A stretch of DNA of 64,000 nucleotides from Listeria aquatica FSL S10-1188 (GTDB taxonomy: Bacteria > Bacillota > Bacilli > Lactobacillales > Listeriaceae), in NCBI RefSeq assembly GCF_000525795.1, contig NZ_AOCG01000008.1, positions 62,001 through 126,000 on the forward strand. The letters run 5' to 3'. Below, in pieces: positions 27,116 through 35,182 of the stretch (its first letter is position 1; every line of letters begins with the position of its first letter). A model generated the notes under the pieces. That model was given only the letters and a program-made list of their open reading frames with translations, searched no databases and was not told the DNA's origin. The position numbers and the translations under genes were made by a program.

Positions 27116-28045
27116 ATGACAATACTTGAACTTTTAGGGATCAAATATCCCATTATTCAAGGAGCCATGGCTCAAATTGCTAAGGCACCGCTAGTTGCGG
27201 CTGTTTCAAATGGTGGTGGCCTCGGGATTATTGCTTCTGGCGGGATGAGCGGGGAGGAATTGCGGACTGAAATTCGTAAAACAAAAGCGCTCACGGATAA
27301 GCCGTTCGGTGTCAACTTGATGCTTATGATGACGAACATTGGCGAATTAACTGAGGTTTTGATTGAAGAGCAAGTCAAAATTATTACGACAGGAGCAGGG
27401 ACACCAAAAAGCTTCATGCCTGTTTGGAAAGATGCGGGCATTATTGTCATACCGGTTGTGCCTTCTGTCATGATTGCCAGAAAGATGGCAAAGCTCGGTG
27501 CTGATGCGGTTATTGCGGAGGGAACTGAAGCTGGGGGACATGTTGGCGAAACGACAACGATGGCTCTTTTGCCGCAAGTTGTGGATGCAGTCGAGATTCC
27601 AGTTATTGGCGCAGGGGGTATTGGAGATGGTAGAGGGGTTGTAGCGGCGTTCGCCTTAGGGGCCTCAGGTGTGCAAGTTGGAACTCGCTTTCTTGCCTCA
27701 GAAGAAGTCCCAGTTCATCCACGTTTTAAGGAAGCGGTCTTGAAGGCTCAGGACAGGGATACAACGGTGACGGGGCGCAGTGCTGGTTCGCCGGTTCGCT
27801 CTATCAAGAATAAAATGATCAAGGAATATTTGCGGCTTGAAGCAGTCGGAGTGGATCGTGATGAACTAGAAGCATTGACGCTTGGATCACTTCGGAAAGC
27901 TGTGTTAGAGGGTGACACAGAAAATGGTTCTGTCATGGCGGGACAAATCGCTGGGCTCGTGAAAGAAATAAAGCCTTGCCGAGAAATCATAACTGAAATG
28001 ATGACAGAAGCTCAGGAAACGCTGAAATCACTTTCACTTACATAA
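27116..28045 (+). CDS. fabK: Enoyl-ACP reductase II (FabK-type, FMN) / nitronate monooxygenase family
   Basis: FMN-dependent TIM-barrel enzyme of 309 residues. The sequence has YPIIQGAMAQIAKAPLVAAV, NGGGLGIIASGGMSGEEL, DKPFGVNLMLMMTN, AEGTEAGGHVGETTTMALLP (catalytic His region), VIGAGGIGDGRGVVAAFALG and GVQVGTRFLASEE. This is the FabK pattern, reducing the enoyl-ACP double bond in fatty acid elongation; nitronate monooxygenases share the fold. Listeria is known to carry a FabK besides FabI. ATG 27116 follows AGGAGGA; the frame opens earlier without a better start. No FapR operator is visible. Confidence 0.82.
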   Translation: MTILELLGIKYPIIQGAMAQIAKAPLVAAVSNGGGLGIIASGGMSGEELRTEIRKTKALTDKPFGVNLMLMMTNIGELTEVLIEEQVKIITTGAGTPKSFMPVWKDAGIIVIPVVPSVMIARKMAKLGADAVIAEGTEAGGHVGETTTMALLPQVVDAVEIPVIGAGGIGDGRGVVAAFALGASGVQVGTRFLASEEVPVHPRFKEAVLKAQDRDTTVTGRSAGSPVRSIKNKMIKEYLRLEAVGVDRDELEALTLGSLRKAVLEGDTENGSVMAGQIAGLVKEIKPCREIITEMMTEAQETLKSLSLT

Positions 28046-28079
28046 AAAGGAGTCTGGGAAAGTCCCAGACTCCTTTTAT
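28044..28079. terminator. Bidirectional terminator
   Basis: AAAAGGAGTCTGGGA and its exact inverted copy, with flanking A and T runs, between convergent fabK and the PfpI gene. Confidence 0.9.
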
Positions 28080-28595
28080 TATGATTGTAGTAGTTTTAGT
28101 GATTCTCGGTCAAAAGCTGGTAGATCATCTGGAGTTCTGCTCGTTACAATGTTCCGATCAACTACAACTTCTTCATCTTTTACGGTTGCTCCAGCATTTT
28201 TTAAATCTGGACGAATAGAGGTAAAGCCTGTTACAGTTCTGCCTTTTAATTTATTAGTCTGGATTAAAAGTTGGGGACCATGACAAATAGCTAAAAGAGG
28301 TTTGTCATTTTCTATAAAATAATCTACAAAATTTACAAAACGATCATCTGCGCGTAATTGATCTGGTGAAAAGCCACCTGGGATAAACAAAGCATCAAAA
28401 TCACTTGCTTGCACGTCGTCGATTCCTTTATCAATTGTCACAGTTGCTTCTCCTTGCTTACCTGTAACTTGATTGCCCGCTTTTTTCTCGATCGTGACGA
28501 CTTCGTGTCCTGCTTGCCGGAATGCATCTGCTGGATTTGTAAACTCGACATCTTCAAAAAGATTCGTTATAAGAGTTGCAATTTTTTTTGGACAT
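28079..28595 (-). CDS. DJ-1/PfpI family protein (frameshift in A-run)
   Basis: About 171 residues, the PfpI/YfkM type. The corrected start is MSKKIATLITNLFEDVEFTN. Later come FDALFIPGGFSPDQLRAD and the nucleophile elbow KPLLAICHGPQLLI with Cys in AICHG, as in the PfpI/DJ-1 glyoxalase-deglycase-like group; the exact activity is unsettled. The frame breaks where the minus strand has A8 (28582-28589) right after the start; A7 restores it. AAGGAGAGG lies upstream of the ATG. The next upstream genes on this strand are two stress-type proteins, suggesting a general stress cluster. Confidence 0.85.
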
Positions 28596-28668
28596 AAATA
28601 AATCCTCTCCTTTAATTATCTGACTCATTCCTTTTTATTCCACATTGTTAGTTGTTTCAACCATTTTA

Positions 28669-28840
28669 CTATTTATGGTTTTTATACCATTCTTCTGCCT
28701 TGGCTGTTGCAATTGGGATGGCGCGTTCTTCTGAATAGCCTTCTTTTAACAAGGCGTTTCCAATTTCAATGGCTTTTTTTTCGTTCTTCTTCTTTTAAGT
28801 TCTTCCATGAATTTGGATAATCATTTTTAGTCCACGGCAT
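28669..28840 (-). CDS. Small conserved stress-type protein, YdaT-like (frameshift)
   Basis: A 56-residue protein after correction. It starts MPWTKNDYPNSWKNLKEEER and ends ERAIPIATAKAEEWYKNHK. This is the pattern of small Bacillus proteins such as YdaT, members of the general stress regulon there; molecular function is unknown. The frame breaks in T8 at 28774-28781 (A8 on the coding strand), and A7 gives RKKAIEIGNALLKEGYSEE. GAGGTGA precedes the ATG. It lies between the PfpI and SDR genes, all on the minus strand. Confidence 0.65.
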
Positions 28841-28876
28841 TTTTTTTCACCTCAACTTTAGTGGTTATTTGGAGGA

Positions 28877-29758
28877 TTAATTAATAGGAGCTCCGCCTGT
28901 TATCCCGTAAACTTGACCAGTGATATAGCTAGCCTCATCAGATGCAAGAAGGACATAAACGCTCGCTAGTTCAGCGGGTTGCCCAGCACGTTGTAAGGGT
29001 TGATTATGTCCGAATTCTGGAATGCTATCTTGTGGCTGACCACCGCAGATTTGTAAGGCTGTCCATATTGGACCGGGCGCAACTGCATTGATTCGAATCC
29101 CTTTTTTGCCCAGTTGTGCTGCTAAACTTTTTGTAAGTGAGATTTCGCAGCTTTTTGTCATTGCATAATCGACTAAATGGGCACTTGGTTTTACTCCTTG
29201 AATGGATGAAGTTAAAATGATGCTGCCACCTTCGCCCAAATAATTAAGCGCTTCTTGAATTGCATATACAACGGAAAAAACATTGACTTCAAAGGTATCT
29301 CGTAGTTGCTCAGAAGTTAAATTTTGAATATCAAATTCGTATTGTTGAACTCCAGCATTTAGCACTAATAGGTCTAAACCACCTAGAGCATTTGCAGCGC
29401 TTTTTACCATGTGCTTCGCGAAGCCTTCTTCACGTAAATCACCTGGTAGTAAAACGCATGTACATCCTTCTTTTTCAACGATTGCTTTTACCTCTTGGGC
29501 GTCTTGCTCTTCATCTGGATGGTAACTGATCGCTACATCTGCGCCTTCTCTTGCGTAGGCGATAGTGGCAGCACGACCGATTCCGGAATCTCCGCCCGTT
29601 ATGAGTGCTTTTTTATGAACGAGTTTATCGCTACCTTGATAAGTTTTTTCGCCTGTATCAGGTACAGGTGTCATTTTGCTTTGTAAGCCTGGATATTCCT
29701 GTAGTTGCTTTTCGAATTTTCCACTATAATAGTGATTCGTTTGTTTACTGCCTTGCAT
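28877..29758 (-). CDS. SDR-family oxidoreductase, general stress type
   Basis: Short-chain dehydrogenase of 293 residues with the extended N-terminus typical of the YhxC/YdaD group. The nucleotide motif is [20 protein letters not shown], followed by [12 protein letters not shown] (NAG), the catalytic Ser in [20 protein letters not shown], and Tyr and Lys in [31 protein letters not shown] follows. The substrate is unknown. I choose 29758 as start because AGGAGGGA lies 6 nt before this ATG, inside the longer frame. Confidence 0.88.
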   Translation of the reverse strand: MQGSKQTNHYYSGKFEKQLQEYPGLQSKMTPVPDTGEKTYQGSDKLVHKKALITGGDSGIGRAATIAYAREGADVAISYHPDEEQDAQEVKAIVEKEGCTCVLLPGDLREEGFAKHMVKSAANALGGLDLLVLNAGVQQYEFDIQNLTSEQLRDTFEVNVFSVVYAIQEALNYLGEGGSIILTSSIQGVKPSAHLVDYAMTKSCEISLTKSLAAQLGKKGIRINAVAPGPIWTALQICGGQPQDSIPEFGHNQPLQRAGQPAELASVYVLLASDEASYITGQVYGITGGAPIN

Positions 29759-29852
29759 TGAAAGTCCCTCCTGATTTTTAGCATCCATCTTGTGAGACGC
29801 TTTTTAAAATTGGGTTTCCTCAAAGATGTTCCTGTTTTTTGATATTTTGATC

Positions 29853-29909
29853 AACCTTTTAAAGTGATGCTGTCTAACCCAAATTAGTTAATATTCACTT
29901 TAAAAGGTT
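29853..29909. repeat. 14-bp perfect inverted repeat in the SDR/esterase intergenic region
   Basis: AACCTTTTAAAGTG (29853-29866) and CACTTTAAAAGGTT (29896-29909) are exact inverted copies 29 bp apart. No T tract follows, so it is not a standard terminator. The remaining 29759-30111 gap shows no other clear element. Confidence 0.6.
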
Positions 29910-30111
29910 AGGTTGAAGATCCCTAATTTTTATCACGCTCCCATCTTCTTTGTAATTACTATACCCGGCGATTTTGTTTTTAATACCTTCACAAAGTGTG
30001 ATTTATTGATGGCCATTTTACTGAAAAATTCTAAGTGGTTCCTGTTTGGTCTAATTCTTGAAAACTGATATACTTAAGTCAGAAAGTGAACTTAAAAGGA
30101 GTTGAGCACAA

Positions 30112-31159
30112 TTGAAAAACGTATTTAAATGGGTGTTTATTTTAGTTTTCAGTGTGATCTTGCTTCCGCTTCTTGTTGTTTTCTTCATCTACAAGAAAGC
30201 AGTTGGGAAACGCGAGTACGATCCATCCGTATTGGAAAACTTGAAAGACGAGGCTACGCAAAACTATCTAAAAAATACGGCTCCACTATCTGATGTTGAT
30301 TCTCGTTATAAATATATTCGCTTAAAGGAAAAAGCAACTCCTTCTGCGAAAAATATCGAAATTGGCGCGACGGAAGATAAAAAAATTGATGGGCCAGGTG
30401 GAAAAATTCCACTTCGAATTTATACGCCAAAAGAAGAAGGGCCTTATGAAATTATCCTTTATTTCCATGGTGGAGGTTTTGTAACGGGCGGACTTCAATC
30501 ACATGATGGGATTGCTCGAAAACTTGTACAAACAACGGGTGCGCGTGTGGTTGCTGTTGATTACCGCCTTGCTCCAGAAAATCCGTTCCCAGCGGCAATT
30601 GAAGATGCATACGCGGCATTGCTTTGGGCGAATACGCATAAGACAAGTTTGCGGAACAAAGGCACTTCTCTAATTGTGGCAGGAGACTCAACTGGTGGGA
30701 ATATTGCCGCTGTCATTGCTCAAATGGCAAAAGCTAAAAATGGACCAGAAATCAGCAAACAAATTTTGCTTTATCCAGCAACAGATATTTTCAGTCGAGA
30801 TGCTTCTGTCCTTTATCCTTCTATGGATCAATTTGCAGAAGGTTATGTTCTTACAAAAGAATCGCTTGATAAATACTTTAAACTCTATTTAAAAAAATGC
30901 TTCTGACCGGAAGTATGATCCACTAGTTGCACCGATTCGTAGTAAAGACTTAAGTGACCTTCCAAAAGCATTTATTGTAACGGCAGAGCTTGATCCGCTT
31001 CGTGATCAAGGAGAAGCATATGCTAAGAAATTAAAAGATGCTTCCGTTCCTGTCTTCGCTAAACGCTTGGATAATACACTTCATGGTTTCCTTAAAACGG
31101 AATCGAAAGCGACAGATGAAACATATGAATTGATCAGTGAATTTTTAGAAGAAAAATAG
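30112..31159 (+). CDS. Membrane-anchored alpha/beta hydrolase, HSL-type esterase (frameshift)
   Basis: Carboxylesterase of about 348 residues in the hormone-sensitive lipase group. An N-terminal membrane segment (about residues 5-27) is followed by the oxyanion motif YFHGGGFVTGG, VVAVDYRLAPENPFPA, the nucleophile GDSTGGN (Ser about residue 195), the Asp in TAELDPLRDQGE and the His in NTLHGFL. The frame breaks in A7 at 30891-30897; A6 restores LKNASDRKYDPLVAPI. TTG 30112 follows AAAGGAG. The natural substrate is unknown. It is monocistronic, with its own terminator. Confidence 0.85.
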
Positions 31160-31162
31160 ATG

Positions 31163-31197
31163 AAAACAGCGCGGCCGAACAGGGGTGCGCTGTTTTT
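31163..31197 (+). terminator. Terminator after the esterase
   Basis: AAAACAGCGC and GCGCTGTTTT form a stem, followed by T. Confidence 0.85.
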
Positions 31198-31215
31198 ATG
31201 TCTGAAAAAATCAGA

Positions 31216-31265
31216 TTGAGAGTTTAATTGAACTGGTGTAAAATGAATGAGAATAGGTTTTACAC
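31216..31265 (+). promoter_or_regulatory. nifJ promoter overlapped by an inverted repeat
   Basis: TTGAGA (31216-31221), 17 bp, TAAAAT (31239-31244). The perfect repeat GTGTAAAA (31236-31243) / TTTTACAC (31258-31265) covers the -10 and start site, as expected for a repressor operator. Confidence 0.5.
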
Positions 31266-31295
31266 AAACTTTAGGAAGACTGGAAGTGCAAAAAA

Positions 31296-34200
31296 ATGCG
31301 AAAACGGAAAACTATGGATGGAAATGCGGCAGCGGCACATATTTCTTATGCGTTTACGGAAGTTGCGGCGATCTATCCAATTACGCCATCTTCAACGATG
31401 GCAGAACTTGTTGATGAATGGTCAGCCGCGGGCAAGAAAAACTTGTTTGGGGAAGCAGTGAAAGTTGTGGAAATGCAATCAGAAGCGGGGGCCGCAGGAA
31501 CGGTGCATGGCTCGCTTAAAGCAGGAGCGCTGACAAGCACATACACAGCTTCGCAAGGCCTACTTTTAATGATCCCCAATATGTACAAAATTGCCGGAGA
31601 GCTTCTCCCCACCGTTTTTCACGTATCTGCTCGTACGATTTCGACGGCAGCGCTGAATATTTTTGGCGATCATAGCGATGTGATGGCGGCGAGACAAACT
31701 GGTTTTGCCATGCTTGCGGAAGGATCGGTTCAGGAAGTGATGGATCTTTCGGCAGTGGCTCACCTTGCTTCACTTAGAGGGAGTTTGCCTTTTATCAATT
31801 TTTTTGACGGGTTTAGAACAAGCCATGAACTGCAGAAAATTGAGGTTTTAGAGTATGATGAGCTGAAAGAAATGCTTGATGAAAAGGCGCTTGAACGCTT
31901 CAGGGCGCGTGCGATGACGCCAAATAATCCGACGACTTCTGGTTCGAGTCAAAATCCAGATATTTTCTTCCAACAACGGGAAACGGTTAATGGCTATTAT
32001 GAGGCGATTCCTAGAATTGTTCGTGAGGAAATGAACGAGATTAATAAACGGCGTGGAACAGATTATGATCTTGTGAATTATTACGGAGCAGAAGATGCGA
32101 CGGAAGTTATTGTCGCAATGGGCTCGGTGACGCCTGTCATTGAACAAGTTATTGATTCACTTCTTTTGGAAAATCGCAAGGTGGGGCTTTTAAATATTCG
32201 ACTTTATCGGCCGTTTCCGGCAGATGTTTTGCTTAGAAAATTGCCAAGAACGGTTAAACGTTTAGCGGTGCTAGACCGGACGAAAGAGCCTGGTTCAGGC
32301 GGTGAACCGCTATTACTTGATGTGGAAAGTGCACTTTATCACGCAGAAAATCGGCCTGAACGAATTATCGGAGGGCGTTATGGCTTAGGTTCAAAAGATG
32401 TGACACCAGACCAGATACTGGGCGTTTATTCGCACCTAAGAAGTGAAAATCCGAAACCTCGTTTTACAATTGGAATTGTGGATGATGTAACAAATCTCTC
32501 CATTCCAGATGTCGGGCGAAAAGATTTAACAAGTAAAGAGACGTTTCAGTGTAAATTTTATGGTTTTGGTTCTGATGGAACGATTGGTTCTAATAAAGCG
32601 GCGATTAAGATCGTTGGAGATAAAACAGATTTGAATGTTCAAGGTTATTTTTCCTATGATTCTAAGAAATCTGGCGGATTAACGGTTTCTCATTTGCGTT
32701 TTGGTGAAAATCGAATTCGTTCGGCTTACCTTGTTCATGAACCCGACTTTGTTTCTTGTTCTACGGCTGCCTATGTAAATAGCTATGACTTACTTGATGG
32801 CTTGAAAAAAGGAGGAACCTTCCTTCTCAATACGGTTTGGCAAGGGGAACAACTTGAACGTCACTTGCCAGCTAAAATGAAACGCTACATGGCTGAAAAC
32901 GAGATCAAATTTTATACGATCAATGCCATCAAAATTGCTTCTGAGGCGGATCTTGGCAGACGGATTAATACGGTAATGCAGACGGCCTTTTTCAAACTTT
33001 CTGGCGTGATGGATTTTGATCTAGCTTTTGAGGAATTAAAAGATTCTGCGATTCGAACTTATGGTAAAAAAGATATGCGCGTTGCTGAAAAGAATATCCA
33101 AGCCATGGATCAGACGTTAGCTTATTTGAAGCAAGTGGATGTTCCAGATGCTTGGCGAAATGCGGAAGCTATCGCTAAGTCATCTAAAGTAGAGGAGCAA
33201 GAAAAGCCTCGATATATCGAGCAAATTCTTGAACCCATGAATGCTCTCAAAGGGGATTCCTTATCGGTTGGGACATTGATCGAAAATGGCATGGGAGACG
33301 GAAGCTATCCGCAGGGTACAGCTGCTTATGAGAAACGTGGCATTGCGCTTGAAGTACCAGAATGGATTTCTGAGAACTGTACGATGTGTAATGAATGTGC
33401 TTTTGTTTGCCCACACGCAGCGATTCGCCCTGTTCTTGTGAATGAAGCGGAAGAGGGGAATGCACCGGATAGTTTTGTTACTCGGGAAATGAGAGGAAAA
33501 GACGTTTCCTACCGGATTCAAGTTTCACCGATGGACTGCACGGGATGTAATCTTTGCGCACATGTTTGTCCGGCGAAAGATAAGGCGCTTGTGATGAAAC
33601 CTTTTGATGAAGTTGCAGAAAGGGAACGCGAGAATTGGGATTTTGCCAAAACGGTTTCGCCTAAGAAAAATCCGGGCAAGAAAAACACGCTTCCAGGTAG
33701 TCAGTTTGAACAGCCACTTCTTGAGTTTTCAGGGGCTTGTGCAGGTTGCGGGGAAACACCTTACGTGAAGCTTTTGACGCAACTATTTGGTGACCGAATG
33801 ATGATCGCAAATGCGACGGGATGTTCTTCAATTTGGGGGGCTTCGGCTCCGGCGACCCCTTATACGACAAATAGTGAAGGACACGGTCCTGCTTGGTCTA
33901 ATTCACTGCTTGAAGATAATGCTGAATATGGTTTCGGCATGTATCTCGCAAACCAAACGATGCGAGCTGGGCTCTTGAAGGAAGTAGATTCGATTCTTTT
34001 GGAAGAAGAAATCTCGGAGAACTTGAACCATGCTCTTAGTGAGTGGCGTGAAAACTTCTTAATTGGGGAAGGGACACGTGAACGCGCAGAGGATCTTCAG
34101 CTGGCCCTTCTTGCAGAAATGAATGGAAATAGTCGGCTTAAGACTCTTTATGAAAAGCGCGATTTGTTTATTAAGCGGTCGCAGTGGATGATTGGCGGCG

Positions 34201-35030
34201 ACGGCTGGGCATATGATATTGGTTTTGGCGGAATTGATCATGTGCTCGCAAGTGGCGAAGATGTTAATATGCTTGTAATGGATAATGAAGTGTATTCGAA
34301 CACTGGCGGTCAATCTTCGAAGGCAACACCAATGGCTGCGATTGCGAAATTTGCGGCTTCTGGAAAACGGATGGGCAAGAAGGATCTCGGTTTCATGGCG
34401 ATGAGCTACGGGAATGTTTATGTGGCGCAAGTTGCGATGGGTGCAAACAAAAAGCAAATGATTAAAGCATTTGAGGAAGCGGAGAAATTCCCGGGACCAT
34501 CTTTGATCATCGCGTATACACCTTGCATTGCGCACGGGATTTCGGCTGGGATGAAGACTATGCTTTCGGAAACGGAAAAAGCGGTGGAATGCGGTTATTG
34601 GAATTTATATCGCTATAATCCAGAGCTACTTGCTAAAGGTAAAAATCCAATGGTGATGGATTTCAAGAAACCAGATTTCGGTTTATTCCATGATTTTTTG
34701 AAGCGCGAAACACGCTTTTCAGCACTTTACAAGTCGAATCCGGATGTTGCTCAGGCGATTTCGGATGGGACACGTGAGGATGCTTTACGCCGCTTTAAAC
34801 GCTACGCTGTGATGGCTGGGCTCGATCTCGCTAAAGTACTCCCAGAAGAAAATGGAGAGAGTAGCGAGGAGAGCGCGAAACCCAAATTAAGCGAAGCGGA
34901 GAAGGAACAGCGGAAACTTGAGCGCGAGAAACGGAAACGCGAGCGTTCAGAAGATCCAGAGCGCGAAGCGCGTCGGAAAGCACGGATGGAGCGAAAACAA
35001 GCCCGTCTAAATGAAAAGGAAAATGAATAA
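31296..35030 (+). CDS. nifJ: Pyruvate:ferredoxin (flavodoxin) oxidoreductase
   Basis: Single-chain PFOR of 1244 residues that converts pyruvate and CoA to acetyl-CoA and CO2 while reducing ferredoxin or flavodoxin. Domain I starts with GNAAAAHISYAFTEVAAIYP and ITPSSTMAE. Two 4Fe-4S motifs are present, CTMCNECAFVCP (Cys about 695) and CTGCNLCAHVCP (Cys about 748). The thiamine-diphosphate domain has GACAGCGETPYVKLL and IGGDGWAYDIGFGG. The last 55 residues are an unusual tail of almost only Lys, Arg and Glu (KLEREKRKRERSEDPE and similar). The frame is intact. The ATG has GGAAG upstream. It is flanked by terminators and so monocistronic. Confidence 0.93.
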   Translation: MRKRKTMDGNAAAAHISYAFTEVAAIYPITPSSTMAELVDEWSAAGKKNLFGEAVKVVEMQSEAGAAGTVHGSLKAGALTSTYTASQGLLLMIPNMYKIAGELLPTVFHVSARTISTAALNIFGDHSDVMAARQTGFAMLAEGSVQEVMDLSAVAHLASLRGSLPFINFFDGFRTSHELQKIEVLEYDELKEMLDEKALERFRARAMTPNNPTTSGSSQNPDIFFQQRETVNGYYEAIPRIVREEMNEINKRRGTDYDLVNYYGAEDATEVIVAMGSVTPVIEQVIDSLLLENRKVGLLNIRLYRPFPADVLLRKLPRTVKRLAVLDRTKEPGSGGEPLLLDVESALYHAENRPERIIGGRYGLGSKDVTPDQILGVYSHLRSENPKPRFTIGIVDDVTNLSIPDVGRKDLTSKETFQCKFYGFGSDGTIGSNKAAIKIVGDKTDLNVQGYFSYDSKKSGGLTVSHLRFGENRIRSAYLVHEPDFVSCSTAAYVNSYDLLDGLKKGGTFLLNTVWQGEQLERHLPAKMKRYMAENEIKFYTINAIKIASEADLGRRINTVMQTAFFKLSGVMDFDLAFEELKDSAIRTYGKKDMRVAEKNIQAMDQTLAYLKQVDVPDAWRNAEAIAKSSKVEEQEKPRYIEQILEPMNALKGDSLSVGTLIENGMGDGSYPQGTAAYEKRGIALEVPEWISENCTMCNECAFVCPHAAIRPVLVNEAEEGNAPDSFVTREMRGKDVSYRIQVSPMDCTGCNLCAHVCPAKDKALVMKPFDEVAERERENWDFAKTVSPKKNPGKKNTLPGSQFEQPLLEFSGACAGCGETPYVKLLTQLFGDRMMIANATGCSSIWGASAPATPYTTNSEGHGPAWSNSLLEDNAEYGFGMYLANQTMRAGLLKEVDSILLEEEISENLNHALSEWRENFLIGEGTRERAEDLQLALLAEMNGNSRLKTLYEKRDLFIKRSQWMIGGDGWAYDIGFGGIDHVLASGEDVNMLVMDNEVYSNTGGQSSKATPMAAIAKFAASGKRMGKKDLGFMAMSYGNVYVAQVAMGANKKQMIKAFEEAEKFPGPSLIIAYTPCIAHGISAGMKTMLSETEKAVECGYWNLYRYNPELLAKGKNPMVMDFKKPDFGLFHDFLKRETRFSALYKSNPDVAQAISDGTREDALRRFKRYAVMAGLDLAKVLPEENGESSEESAKPKLSEAEKEQRKLEREKRKRERSEDPEREARRKARMERKQARLNEKENE

Positions 35031-35039
35031 TGAGAAGGT

Positions 35040-35077
35040 CCCTTTTTGAGTTTTTAGATTCAAAGGGGGCTTTTTTG
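35040..35077 (+). terminator. Terminator after nifJ
   Basis: CCCTTTTTGA pairs with TCAAAGGGGG (two G-U pairs), followed by a T tract. Confidence 0.75.
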
Positions 35078-35182
35078 TTTCTTGCTAAAAAGATTTTGAA
35101 TTTACGAGCAAAAAAGTTAGATTAGTGCGTAAGAATCTGCTATTTTTATATTAAAAGGGTATACACATACTAAAGGAAGTGC

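Noticed and set aside
34059-34535. 158-codon ORF antisense to nifJ
   Set aside because: It is a shadow of the high-GC third positions of the intact PFOR gene; the encoded peptide is low quality and has no start signal.
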